45,989 bases of DNA from Candidatus Microbacterium stercoravium (GCA_019117025.1 DXAM01000046.1:1-45989), one strand, 5' to 3'. Positions 34,989-43,847 are shown, counted from the stretch's first letter. The notes: generated by a model not told the origin, from the sequence alone. Translations and numbers: made by a program.

Positions 34989-35318
34989 ATGGAGACCACC
35001 TCAATGCCCACGGACGAGCACGTCAATCACGCATACACGACGAACAAGGACGCGCTGCTCAAGCGCCTCGGACGCATCGAGGGGCAGGTGCGCGGCGTGG
35101 CGCGCATGGTCGACGACGAGAAGTACTGCATCGACATCCTGACGCAGATCTCCGCGATCAATGCCGCCCTGCACAAGGTCAGCCTCGGCCTGCTCGAAGA
35201 CCACGTGTCGCACTGCATCGTCGACGCGGCCGCCCAGTCGGCCGACACCGGCGACAACGCGATCGTGGCCGAGAAGGTCGACGAGATGACCGCCGCGATC
35301 GGGCGACTGCTGCGCTGA
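34989..35318 (+). CDS. csoR: Copper-sensing transcriptional repressor CsoR
   Basis: A 109-residue CsoR/RcnR-family helical repressor. LLKRLGRIEGQVRGVARMV is the DNA-binding signature, and the Cu(I) ligands are the Cys of KYCIDIL plus His and Cys of EDHVSHCIV (C-x-H-x3-C pattern). Apo-CsoR represses its own operon and Cu(I) releases it. The ATG at 34989 coincides with the predicted transcription start, suggesting a leaderless message; an in-frame ATG at 35004 has GGAG upstream and may be used as well. It begins csoR-copZ-copA. Confidence 0.93.
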   Translation: METTSMPTDEHVNHAYTTNKDALLKRLGRIEGQVRGVARMVDDEKYCIDILTQISAINAALHKVSLGLLEDHVSHCIVDAAAQSADTGDNAIVAEKVDEMTAAIGRLLR

Positions 35319-35353
35319 CCGACCACCCCAGAAAACACCCCGAAGGAGATCAC

Positions 35354-35671
35354 ATGAGCAACGAATCCGGCTGCAACTGCGGATGCGGAACCGCCTCGAA
35401 CGAGGGCCTCACCATCACCGCGCGGCCCACCGACGAGCCCGCCACCGCGAGCAGCGTGACCCTGCAGGTCGATGGCATGACCTGCGACCACTGCGTCTCG
35501 TCGGTCACCGAAGAGCTCACCGAGATTCCCGGCGTGAGCGGTGTCGAGGTTTCCCTCGTCGCCGGCGGCACGTCCACCGTCACCGTCACCACCACCGCGC
35601 CAGTTGAGAGCTCTGATCTCGAGGCAGCGGTTGCGGAAGCGGGCTACGAGCTGTCCCCCGCGAGCGCATAG
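35354..35671 (+). CDS. copZ: Copper chaperone (CopZ-like HMA domain)
   Basis: A 105-residue Cu(I) chaperone. The heavy-metal-associated domain covers residues about 35-105, with VDGMTCDHCVSSVTEELTEI as the MxCxxC metal site. A second Cys-rich start, GCNCGCGT, precedes it and may bind extra Cu(I); it is not part of the usual CopZ fold. AAGGAG precedes the ATG. It lies between csoR and copA and should hand copper to the ATPase. Confidence 0.92.
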   Translation: MSNESGCNCGCGTASNEGLTITARPTDEPATASSVTLQVDGMTCDHCVSSVTEELTEIPGVSGVEVSLVAGGTSTVTVTTTAPVESSDLEAAVAEAGYELSPASA

Positions 35672-35744
35672 CCGATCGCGGTTCGTGCGGTGCGCGGCCC
35701 GGCGTTCGCGCACCGCATCGATCAAGAGAAGAAGCAGAAAGAAC

Positions 35745-38021
35745 ATGCGCAACGAAATCACCGCACTCGACGACCAGCGCGTCGTCGAGCTCGATATCCA
35801 GGGCATGACGTGCGCGTCGTGCGTCGGCCGCGTCGAGCGCAAACTCGGCAAGCTCGAGGGCGTCGAGGCCCTGGTGAACCTCCCGCTGGAATCCGCCCGC
35901 GTCACGGTTCCGCACGGCATCTCGGACGAGCAGCTCATTTCGACCGTCGAATCGGCGGGGTACCAGGCCAACGTGAAGGCCGATGAGCACGCGGCCCCGG
36001 CAGCCACGCCCGATGTCGACGCAGACGCCCCGCAGAAGTCGGCGCGCGCCGACCACGCCACCGCGCACGGCGGCAGCGATCTGAAGCTGCGGCTGATCGT
36101 CGCGGCGATCTTCACGGTGCCGCTGTTCGTCATCTCCATGATCCCCGGCGCGCAGTTCCCGCACTGGGGCTGGGTCGCACTCGCCCTCGCCACCCCCGTG
36201 ACGTTCTGGAGCGCGTGGCCGTTCCACCGCGCCGCGGCGATCAATGCGCGCCACCTCGCGTCGACCATGGACACGCTCGTGTCGATCGGTGTGCTGGCCG
36301 CGTACTTCTTCTCGCTCTGGCAGCTGATCAAGGATCCGGGCCTCACCGCCCACATCGGCATGTCGATGGCCGACCACGCGCTCTACTTCGAAACCGCGGG
36401 CGTCGTGGCCACGTTCCTGCTGCTCGGGCGCTACCTCGAGGCCCGCGCGAAGTCGCGCGCCGGCGATGCTCTCAAGACGCTGCTCAATCTGGGCGCCAAG
36501 GACGCCGTCGTGATTCGAGACGGCGTCGAGAGCCGGATCCCGGCATCGGATCTCGTTCCGGGCGACGAGTTCGTCACGCGCCCCGGCGAGAAGATCGCGA
36601 CCGACGGCTTCGTCGTCTCCGGTCACTCCGCCATCGACACGGCGCTCATCACCGGCGAGCCCGTCCCCGTCGAGGTCGGGCCGGATGACACGGTCATCGG
36701 CGCCACCATCAATACCTCCGGCCGGCTGCTGGTGCGCGCGACCCGTGTCGGCGGCGACACCACATTGGCGCAGATGGGCCGCATGGTCTCCGAGGCACAG
36801 ACCGGTAAGGCACCCATCGCGCGGCTTGCGGATCGCATATCCGCCGTCTTCGTGCCGATCGTGCTGGCGATCGCCGTGGCCACCTTCGTGCTGTGGATCC
36901 TCTTCACCGGCGACGTGAACGCAGCGTTCACCGCATCCGTTGCGGTGCTCGTGATCGCCTGCCCGTGCGCTCTGGGCCTGGCGACCCCGATCGGGCTGCT
37001 GGTCGGAACCGGGCGCGGCGCGCAGCTGGGCATTCTGATCCGCGGTCCGCAGGTGCTGGAGGACACACGGAAGATCGACACCGTCCTGCTCGACAAGACG
37101 GGAACCATCACCGAGGGAAGCCTTGCCGTCGCCTCCGCTGATCCCGCCGAAGGAACCACCCGCGCGAGTCTTCTGGCCTTCGCCGGTGCGGCGGAGTCGG
37201 GTTCCGAGCACCCCATCGCCCACGCGATCGTCGACGCGGCACGGGCAGATGCGCCGATCAGCGAACCGACATCATTCACCTCCGCGCCGGGCGGCGGCGT
37301 CCGCGCCGAGGTGGACGGACGCGCGGTGGTCGTCGGCCGCGCGAGCTGGCTGGTGGAGAACGGCGTCGTCCTCACCGACGCACATCTGTCCGACCTGGCG
37401 GCCGCACAGAACAACGGTGCGACATCGATCCTGGTCGCGATCGACGGACGATTCGCCGGGCTGATCGGCCTGACGGACACCGTCAAGCACACCTCGGCGC
37501 ACGCCATCGCGGCGCTCAAGGAGCAGGGCCTGCGCCCCGTCCTCCTCACCGGCGATAACGCCGCCGTGGCCCAGCAGGTTGCCGCATCGGTCGGAATCGC
37601 TCCCGAGGACGTCTTCGCAGATGTCTTCCCTGACGGCAAGGTGCAGGCGGTGCGCGACCTGCAGGCCCGCGGTCAGGTAGTCGCGATGGTGGGCGACGGC
37701 GTGAACGATGCCCCCGCGCTCGCCCAGGCGGATCTGGGCGTTGCGATGGGATCCGGCACCGACGTTGCGATCGAAGCAGCGGATCTGACCATCATGGGCA
37801 ACGACCTCGGTCAGGTCTCGCAGTCGATCGAGCTGTCGCGCAAGACGCTCGGCATCATCAAGGGCAATCTGTTCTGGGCGTTCCTCTACAACGCGGCCGG
37901 CATCCCGATCGCAGCCGCCGGATTCCTGAACCCGATGATCGCCGGCGCCGCCATGGCCGCCAGCTCGGTGCTGGTCGTCGCGAACTCGCTGCGTCTGCGC
38001 CGCTTCGGCAGGGTGCGGTAG
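35745..38021 (+). CDS. copA: Copper-exporting P1B-type ATPase CopA
   Basis: A 758-residue Cu(I) pump. The N-terminal HMA domain has GMTCASC (residues 20-26), then eight membrane helices with the CPC metal site in ACPCALGLA. The TGE block is ALITGEPVPVE, the phosphorylation site is DKTGTITEG, the nucleotide pocket SGSEHPIA has the P1B HP pair, and MVGDGVNDAPAL is the hinge. NAAGIPIAAAGFLNP and MAASSVLVVANSLRLRRF close helices 7-8 with the typical copper motif residues. It starts 73 bp after copZ. Complete, with high confidence. Confidence 0.96.
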   Translation: MRNEITALDDQRVVELDIQGMTCASCVGRVERKLGKLEGVEALVNLPLESARVTVPHGISDEQLISTVESAGYQANVKADEHAAPAATPDVDADAPQKSARADHATAHGGSDLKLRLIVAAIFTVPLFVISMIPGAQFPHWGWVALALATPVTFWSAWPFHRAAAINARHLASTMDTLVSIGVLAAYFFSLWQLIKDPGLTAHIGMSMADHALYFETAGVVATFLLLGRYLEARAKSRAGDALKTLLNLGAKDAVVIRDGVESRIPASDLVPGDEFVTRPGEKIATDGFVVSGHSAIDTALITGEPVPVEVGPDDTVIGATINTSGRLLVRATRVGGDTTLAQMGRMVSEAQTGKAPIARLADRISAVFVPIVLAIAVATFVLWILFTGDVNAAFTASVAVLVIACPCALGLATPIGLLVGTGRGAQLGILIRGPQVLEDTRKIDTVLLDKTGTITEGSLAVASADPAEGTTRASLLAFAGAAESGSEHPIAHAIVDAARADAPISEPTSFTSAPGGGVRAEVDGRAVVVGRASWLVENGVVLTDAHLSDLAAAQNNGATSILVAIDGRFAGLIGLTDTVKHTSAHAIAALKEQGLRPVLLTGDNAAVAQQVAASVGIAPEDVFADVFPDGKVQAVRDLQARGQVVAMVGDGVNDAPALAQADLGVAMGSGTDVAIEAADLTIMGNDLGQVSQSIELSRKTLGIIKGNLFWAFLYNAAGIPIAAAGFLNPMIAGAAMAASSVLVVANSLRLRRFGRVR

Positions 38022-38115
38022 GCAGCCCGGAGCCGCGTTTCGTGGAACTGCGTCACCACGTCTACGGTGAGGTTCACAGGTCAGAGGTATCAGCGGCTGC
38101 TCTGCGACCTGAACT

Positions 38116-39341
38116 GTGTGTGAGAGGACCGAAGAGACGACGCAGCGTGGACGCAAACAGGCGGCTGTCGCGATCGTGGCCCTGTGCCTGGTCGCAACGC
38201 TCATGCGACCTGCGATCACCGCGGTCGGTCCGCTCATCGACCGCATCGCCGGCGACACCGGAACCCCCCTCGCCGTGCTCGGGTCGCTGTCGACCATCGT
38301 GCTGATCACGTGGGCGATCGTCTCGCCGTTCACGCACGGGCTCGGGCGCAAGCTCGGGCTCGGCGGCGCGGTGCTCGCGGCGATGGGTCTGCTCCTGGTC
38401 GGCGCGATCGTCAGATCGCTGCCGGGATCCGATGCGTGGCTATGGATCGGCACCGCTCTGATCGGCGTCGCGCTCGCGATCGGAAACGTGCTGCTGCCTG
38501 CCGTCATCAAGCGCGATTTCCCGCTGCGCGTGCCGCTCATGATGGGCGTCTACTCAGCGCTCCTCGGTGGGGCGGGCGCCGCGGCGTCCGGCCTGGCCGT
38601 TCCGATCTCCGAGCTGTCCGGCGGCGGCGTCGGATCCGGGTGGCGCACGTCACTGCTCATCACGGGAGCCGTCGTCGCCCCGTTCGCCCTCGTCATGTGG
38701 TGGACGGTGAGCCGTCACGAGATGCGCGCCATGCGTGCGGCGCCGAGCGCGCCCGCGACGCGGCTCGGGATCTGGCGCGACCCCGTCGCGTGGCAGGTCG
38801 CCGGCTACATGGGCGTGCAGTCGACGACGTTCTACGTGCTGGTCACGTGGATCGCGACGATGTCGCTCGACACCGGGCGCGGCGACGTGCTCGCGGGCAT
38901 CGACGTGATGGTCTATCAGATCTTCTCGCTCGTCGGCTCGCTCAGCCTCGCGTTCGTCATGCGCGGGCGAGCGGCGCGGATCACGCCCGCCGCACTCCCC
39001 GCGCTCGGGCTGATCGGCATCGCGGGCCTCATGATCTGGCCGGCGGCGATCGGCTTCTGGGTCGTGCCGCTCGGCGTGTTCTCCGGCCTGTCGCTCGGCG
39101 TCTCGCTGACGCTGATGGCCGACCGCGCGCGCGACCACGCGACCTCGTCGGCGCGTCGGGCATGTCGCAGTCGGTCGGCTACGCGATCGCCGCGGTGGGC
39201 CCGGCGCTGTTCGGCGCGCTGCACGCGCTGACGAACAACTGGACCGTTTCGCTCATCGTCCTGATCGTGAGCATGAGCCTGCAGGCGCTGTTCGGCGCGT
39301 TCGCCGGGCGCGACAGGTACGTGCTCGAGCCGAAGGGGTGA
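38116..39341 (+). pseudogene. MFS transporter (CynX/NimT-like) interrupted by one frameshift
   Basis: Frame 1 runs from GTG 38116 with twelve-helix MFS character (ATLMRPAITAVGPLIDRIAG, AIGNVLLPAVIKRDFP, MGVQSTTFYVLVTWIATMSL) up to LMADRARDHATSSA. At about 39150-39156 the natural continuation SGMSQSVGYAIAAVGPALFGALHALTNNW lies in the next frame, ending at 39341. Family members read ...SSALSGMSQSVGY, so one base is missing in GCGCGTCGGGC. In frame 1 the protein would end at 39231 in a 27-residue nonsense tail. It is either a real inactivating mutation or a sequencing error. Substrates of this family include cyanate and nitroimidazoles. Confidence 0.8.
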
Positions 39342-39366
39342 GCGGCGCGGATCCGCGGGCGGCCGC

Positions 39367-40353
39367 TCAGAGCAGTTCGGCGCGCAGATCCGCCCCACTC
39401 TTGGGCGACAGCATCGCGGGCGGAACGTCCAGCACGGTGACGGCCCCGTACTGTCCGAGCGCATTCAACCGGAACGCGGCTCGCGCGTAGGTCACGAGAA
39501 CGCTGGCCGTGAACTCGGGATTGCTGTCGAGCGCGAGTCGGTACTCGATGACTTGCGCCGCCTCGTCGCTGGTGTTGCCGCTGCGGATCACGAAACCGCC
39601 GTGCGGCATCGCCTGGTGATCGCGAGCGAGCTCGTCCGCCGAGATCACGTGCACGGTCGTGTCGTAATCGGCGAAGTAGTGCGGCATCGTCACGATGGCC
39701 TGCTCGACGGCGGCCGCATCCGCGCCCTCCTCGAGCACGACGAAGCACTCTCGCGTGTGCTTCTCCCGGGTACTCAGCGTCGGACGCGTGCCGCCGCGCA
39801 CCGCCTCGATCCCGGGCTCGGCGGGGATCGTGTACTGCACGCCCGCGGCCACGCCGTCGACGCGGCGGACAGCGTCGGAGTGCCCCTGGCTGAGCCCGCG
39901 CCCCCAGAACGTGTAGGTGTCACCCTCGGGGATGAGCGCCTCGCCGTAGAGCCGGTTGATCGAGAAGAGCCCCGGGTCCCATCCGACCGAGATCATCGCA
40001 GTCGTGCCATTGGCCTTTGCCGGGGCATCCATCGCCTCGAAGTACTCGGGTATGCGTGCGTGCGTGTCGAAGCTGTCGACCGTGGTGAAGTGCGCGGCCA
40101 GCTCGGGGCCCTGCACCGGCAGATCGTCCTTCGATCCGCCGCAGAGGATCAGGACGTCGATCTCGTCGCGCTGGGTCGACAGATCGTCCATGCCGAACAC
40201 CTGTGTCGATGCGTAGAGCGGCGTGACGTGGGCCGGATCGCGGCGGGTGAACACACCCACCAGCGTCATGTCCGCGTTCTTGCCGATCGCGGTTTCCACG
40301 CCGCGGCCCAGGTTGCCGTAGCCGGCGATGCCGATCCGAATCTGTTCGCTCAT
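39367..40353 (-). CDS. ddh: meso-Diaminopimelate D-dehydrogenase
   Basis: A 328-residue NADPH enzyme making meso-diaminopimelate directly from tetrahydrodipicolinate. The Rossmann start is IRIGIAGYGNLGRGVE, followed by the VGVFTRRDP segment that favours NADPH. Family blocks are LCGGSKDDLPVQGPELAAHF, TVDSFDTHARIPEYFEAMD, ISVGWDPGLFSINRLYGEA, FWGRGLSQGHSDAVRRVDGV and RSGNTSDEAAQVIEYRLALDSNPEFT. ATG 40353 is preferred over GTG 40359. Ddh is a one-step alternative to the succinylase route. Found alone and convergent with the broken MFS gene. Confidence 0.93.
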   Translation of the reverse strand: MSEQIRIGIAGYGNLGRGVETAIGKNADMTLVGVFTRRDPAHVTPLYASTQVFGMDDLSTQRDEIDVLILCGGSKDDLPVQGPELAAHFTTVDSFDTHARIPEYFEAMDAPAKANGTTAMISVGWDPGLFSINRLYGEALIPEGDTYTFWGRGLSQGHSDAVRRVDGVAAGVQYTIPAEPGIEAVRGGTRPTLSTREKHTRECFVVLEEGADAAAVEQAIVTMPHYFADYDTTVHVISADELARDHQAMPHGGFVIRSGNTSDEAAQVIEYRLALDSNPEFTASVLVTYARAAFRLNALGQYGAVTVLDVPPAMLSPKSGADLRAELL

Positions 40354-40529
40354 ACCCACACTTTCTGCTGCCAGGATGCCTGCAACAACGGTATCGGTAC
40401 GGGAGGGCTCACTGCGCCGTGCGCAGCTCGGCCTCGATGAGAGCTCCGCGAGCTGCTCAGCGAGAACGACGCGCCCGTTCGACGACTACGCCGAGGCCTA
40501 TACGGGGTGGACGCTGTAGCTCGTCAGGC

Positions 40530-40784
40530 TCAGGTCAGGTCGTCGCGGCGCTCGACGTGCTCGGTGCGCGTGCCGGTGGCCGGATCGACCTCCGTGTGCA
40601 TCGTCTTGGACGTGCGGCCGCGCTTGGCAAGCTGAACGATCCCGAAGATCGTCAGCAGCACTCCCGCGGCGAGCACGATGTATCCGATGAGGGCCCAGTC
40701 GAAGCCCTCGACCTGCCAGATGCCCGGCACAGCCCAAGCGACGATCGCGCCGATCACCATCAGAATGATTCCGAATACCAGCAT
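40530..40784 (-). CDS. Small two-helix membrane protein (DUF6458-like)
   Basis: An 84-residue protein with two membrane helices (MLVFGIILMVIGAIVAWAV and ALIGYIVLAAGVLLTIFGIV) separated by a short loop, and a polar C-terminal tail (RTSKTMHTEVDPATGTRTEH). GAGGGGAG lies upstream of ATG 40784. The layout matches the DUF6458 family of small actinobacterial membrane proteins, for which no function is known. It is a single gene. The 170-bp gap at 40360-40529 shows nothing I can assign. Confidence 0.75.
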   Translation of the reverse strand: MLVFGIILMVIGAIVAWAVPGIWQVEGFDWALIGYIVLAAGVLLTIFGIVQLAKRGRTSKTMHTEVDPATGTRTEHVERRDDLT

Positions 40785-40911
40785 GATTCCGCTCCCCTCG
40801 CGGCCGGATGGCCGCCTTCCGGTCACACTAACGGGGGCGGTGGTGCTTGTCGAGATCTCGCTGGGCGGGCCAATGATTGCCGAGCCGAACCGGACCGGTC
40901 CGATGCGCGGG

Positions 40912-43146
40912 TCAGGCCGCCTCGTCCTCGGCGGCCGTCGCCGTGCCGACCGCGAAGTTGTCGCGGAACAGCCCCTCCGGATCATACTGGCGCTTGACCT
41001 CGCGCAGGCGCGCGAGCGTCGCGGGTGGGAACGCCTGAACCAGCAGCGCGGGGTCGGTGCGGGATTCGAAACTCAGGTAGAGCCCGTCGAAGTGCGCGGC
41101 CAACTGATCCCACAGGCGATCGAACGTACTACCCCTGCCGATCGCGGTCACCGACAGCTCCGCGTCGCGGAAAGCATACGCAGTGTCGCCCGACGGCACA
41201 TCAGCGATGGCGCCGCCGACGGCGCGCAGCTGGAACCAAAGCGATGATCTGGACCGCACGAGCGCGGCGATCGCCTCGGCCGCGGCGTCGTCGATCGGCC
41301 CGATGAGCCCGGATCGGAACGCCGGCTCGCCCTGACCCGAGTGAGCGGCGTCCGAGGCGTTGGCCATGACGTCGGCATACGAGGCGAGCTGAACCGACTG
41401 GCCGACGAGCGGCGCCAGAGCGGCGAACGGCTGCAGCCGCTCGAGAATGACGTCGGGATCGTCGCTGTCGACGACGCCGTACACCTGGGCGATCGGCGGC
41501 TGCCCCGACCGGGACGGGGCGAGGATCACGAACAGCGTCACGTCGCGCGGCGCCGCGCGCATGGCGTCGGCGAACCCGCGAACGAAGCCGGCCGTATCCG
41601 ATGCATCGAACGCCAGCTGCACCCAGCCGATATCGCGGACCGGCACCGCCTCGAACTCGAGCGACACCGCAATGCCGACGTTGCCGCCGGCCCCGCGCAG
41701 CGCCCAGAACAGCTCGGCGTTCTCCGTGGCCGACGCGCGCACGACGGATCCGTCGGCGAGGACGACGTCGGCCGCCACCAGCCGGTCGATCGTGAGCCCG
41801 TGCTCACGGCCGAGGAATCCGACGCCGCCCGCCGTGCCGAGGCCGCCCACGCCGACCCCGCCGTGGTCACCCGAGCTCAGCGCCCATCCGTGCGGTTCCA
41901 GCGCGCGAGAGACCTCCGTCCAGCGGGCGCCGGGCCCGATCCGCACCCGCCGGGAGGCCTCGTCGAGCACCTCGATGTCTGCCAGCGCGCGCAGATCGAT
42001 CACGATGCCACCGTCGTTCGTCGAGCGCCCGCTGATCCCGTGACCGCCGCTGCGCACGCCCAAAGGCAGATCGGCGTGGTTGCGGGCGAACCCCACGGCA
42101 TCCGACACCTCCGCGATCGTGTGCGGCCGCAGAACGAGGCCCGGGGCTCCCCCGCGCAGGTAGTTCGAGCGCACACTGCGGTATTCGAAGTCGCCCGGCT
42201 CCACCGCGCCCTCGCGAAGAGAAGACGGGATCTCGTCGTACGCGATCCCGGGCCTGCGTGCGGTGAGGGCGGCGGTGGGGCGCCCCGGCGCGGACGTCCC
42301 GCGCTGAGATCGCGCGGAGGCGACTACCCCGCGCACCTGCGGGATGATCTCTGCGGCAAAGCTCTCGAGCAGCCGCGGGTCGTCGTTGCCGACGATGAAC
42401 GTCGACATTCCATCTTCGAGCGCGAGAGCCGTCAGCTCCTCCGCCGACTCGCGCCCCGAGATGTTGAGCAGGCGCACGACCTCGTCGGGGCGACGTCCGG
42501 CCGCCGTCGCGGAGTCGTCGATCCGGGCGTTGCCAGCCTGCAGGTCACCGGGCTTCATGTATGCGAGCGAGGGCAGCCATCCGTCGGCGAGGCGGCCGGT
42601 CAGACGCAACATGCGCGGTTTGTACGCCCCCACCCAGATCGGCACGCGGTGAGCAGGTGCGGGCCCGCGCTTGGCGCCGTCGACGGAGTAGTGCACGCCG
42701 CCTCGCACCCGCACGCGGGAGTCGGTGTCCCACAGCTCGCGGATCAGTTCGATGCCCTCGGCGAGCGCGTCCACGGCCTCGCCGGGCGTGAGCCGCTTCG
42801 CGCCCATTGCTTCCATCGCGTCCCAGAATCCGCCCGCGCCCAGCCCGAGCGAGAACCGGCCGCCCGACAGCAGATCCAACGACGCCGCCGCCTGTGCCGT
42901 CACGGGCGCCGGGCGCATCGGCAGGTTGAGCACGTTGGGCGCCACCTCGATCGTCGAGGTGGCAGCCGCGACGTAGGACATCAGGGTCCAGGTGTCGAGG
43001 AACGCCGGCTGGTACGGATGGTCCTGGAATGTGGCCAGGTCGTAGCCGAGCTGTTCGCTCAGCTGCGCCAGGCGCACCGGCCGCTGCGGGTCGGCCGCGA
43101 CCGGAGCGAGAAACGTGCCGAAGCGGATCGGGTGTCCATAGTCCAT
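40912..43146 (-). CDS. Fused luciferase-like monooxygenase and FAD-linked (BBE-type) oxidase
   Basis: A 744-residue two-enzyme protein. Residues 1-285 form a luciferase-like (LLM, FMN or F420) TIM barrel: FGTFLAPVAADPQRPVRLAQ, LDLLSGGRFSLGLGAGGF and VPIWVGAYKPRMLRLTGRLA. A short linker follows. Residues about 305-744 form a PCMH/BBE flavoprotein: VLRPHTIAEVSDAVGFAR, the His-linked FAD motif VRSGGHGISGRS, SSGDHGGVGVGGLGTAGGVGF (where bicovalent members carry Cys, absent here), and the C-terminal YDPEGLFRDNFAV. Both halves are full-length. Coupled oxidation of a shared substrate is an inference; the substrate is unknown. The gene stands alone. Confidence 0.9.
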   Translation of the reverse strand: MDYGHPIRFGTFLAPVAADPQRPVRLAQLSEQLGYDLATFQDHPYQPAFLDTWTLMSYVAAATSTIEVAPNVLNLPMRPAPVTAQAAASLDLLSGGRFSLGLGAGGFWDAMEAMGAKRLTPGEAVDALAEGIELIRELWDTDSRVRVRGGVHYSVDGAKRGPAPAHRVPIWVGAYKPRMLRLTGRLADGWLPSLAYMKPGDLQAGNARIDDSATAAGRRPDEVVRLLNISGRESAEELTALALEDGMSTFIVGNDDPRLLESFAAEIIPQVRGVVASARSQRGTSAPGRPTAALTARRPGIAYDEIPSSLREGAVEPGDFEYRSVRSNYLRGGAPGLVLRPHTIAEVSDAVGFARNHADLPLGVRSGGHGISGRSTNDGGIVIDLRALADIEVLDEASRRVRIGPGARWTEVSRALEPHGWALSSGDHGGVGVGGLGTAGGVGFLGREHGLTIDRLVAADVVLADGSVVRASATENAELFWALRGAGGNVGIAVSLEFEAVPVRDIGWVQLAFDASDTAGFVRGFADAMRAAPRDVTLFVILAPSRSGQPPIAQVYGVVDSDDPDVILERLQPFAALAPLVGQSVQLASYADVMANASDAAHSGQGEPAFRSGLIGPIDDAAAEAIAALVRSRSSLWFQLRAVGGAIADVPSGDTAYAFRDAELSVTAIGRGSTFDRLWDQLAAHFDGLYLSFESRTDPALLVQAFPPATLARLREVKRQYDPEGLFRDNFAVGTATAAEDEAA

Positions 43147-43191
43147 ACCTGCCCTAACACTGCATGCGCGCGAATGCTTCCCGATACCGAC

Positions 43192-43231
43192 GAAGGCCCG
43201 GATCCGCGAAATCTCACGAATCCGGGCCTTC
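43192..43231. terminator. GC-rich hairpin upstream of the fusion gene
   Basis: GAAGGCCCGGATCCG pairs with CGAATCCGGGCCTTC (14 of 15) around a 10-nt loop. No gene ends next to it; it may be the terminator of a gene lost when the neighbouring mobile-element debris formed. Confidence 0.6.
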
Positions 43232-43453
43232 AGCTAGCTCGTCGACCGAAGCGTTGGAGGTGACTCTCAGAAGTCCCAGTTCTCGTCACAACTCGCTTGA
43301 TCCCGCGGATTGTCGACAGTTGCGGAGTTGTCGTGCCCCCATCGTGCCACTCTGAATGCTGCTAAGTGTCCACCTCAGAAAAGCGGTCGCTGGAACACTT
43401 CTAAAGGTAGCCGGGCAGGACAGGAACCTCAACGCCGTGACCTGTCGGATCGG

Positions 43454-43492
43454 TACCAAGCTCTGCCGTGGTCCCTGACCTCAATCTTCAAT
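43454..43492 (+). repeat. Direct repeat, copy 1, next to IS3 remnant
   Basis: TACCAAGCTCTGCCGTGGT followed by CCTCAATCTTCAAT after a few variable bases. The same pair recurs at 43808-43847 in the same orientation. Copy 1 directly abuts the 3' end of the transposase remnant, so it is probably an IS end. Confidence 0.7.
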
Positions 43493-43627
43493 CTATGTGG
43501 ATGCGGCGGTGTGAAGAGCTTCATAGTCGGTGGTGCTGAGGTCACCGAGGCTAGTGTGTCGGCGATGGGGGCTGTAGAAGCCCTCGATCCACTCGAACAT
43601 GGCCGACGCGAGCTGCGCCCTCGAGTC
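43493..43627 (-). mobile_element. IS3-family transposase remnant (OrfB C-terminus)
   Basis: The minus strand reads RDSRAQLASAMFEWIEGF, then YSPHRRHTSLGDL and DYEALHTAA, ending TAG at 43493. This is the C-terminal RRHxxLG...YE block of IS3-family OrfB (DDE integrase). Nothing upstream is preserved; the frame runs into the multicopper-oxidase scrap at about 43630. It is a truncated, inactive insertion sequence. Confidence 0.8.
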
Positions 43628-43635
43628 CCGACCAA

Positions 43636-43771
43636 GGGTTGCTCTCCGCTCCCATCGACCACGATGCTATCAACATCGCCCGCAGAGCGGTTCGACGTGA
43701 TCGTGGACTTCTCCGGCCACGACATAGGCGACCAGATCACGATGGTCAACGACAACGGCAGCGACGGCTAG
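43636..43771 (+). pseudogene. Multicopper oxidase fragment (CotA/bilirubin-oxidase-like), frameshifted
   Basis: The plus strand encodes GLLSAPIDHDAINIA in one frame and then PAERFDVIVDFSGHDIGDQI plus TMVNDNGSDG in another. Joined, they read like the conserved GLL-x-P...PAER-DV-VDFS segment of the second cupredoxin domain in CotA-type oxidases. The join needs two missing bases at about 43680. It is a 45-residue relic, cut by the IS remnant. It may be a trace of a copper-oxidising gene that once stood here. Confidence 0.7.
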
Positions 43772-43807
43772 AACCAAGAGCAGGCACAACCTGTGTCATC
43801 GATGACC

Positions 43808-43847
43808 TACCAAGCTCTGCCGTGGTTTTCTGGCCTCAATCTTCAAT
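43808..43847 (+). repeat. Direct repeat, copy 2 (solitary IS end)
   Basis: Same TACCAAGCTCTGCCGTGGT and GCCTCAATCTTCAAT blocks as copy 1, with a one-base length difference between them. No transposase sequence follows, so this looks like an isolated IS end. The remaining 43232-43453 and 43848-43962 hold no gene I can recognise. Confidence 0.65.

Noticed and set aside
39140..39165. Programmed ribosomal frameshift in the MFS gene
   Set aside because: No slippery heptamer, Shine-Dalgarno stimulator or stem-loop was visible, and family members read through in one frame.
40360..40529. Short plus-strand frame ending RPFDDYAEAYTGWTL
   Set aside because: Starts inside the antisense of ddh, has no ribosome site and no recognizable similarity.
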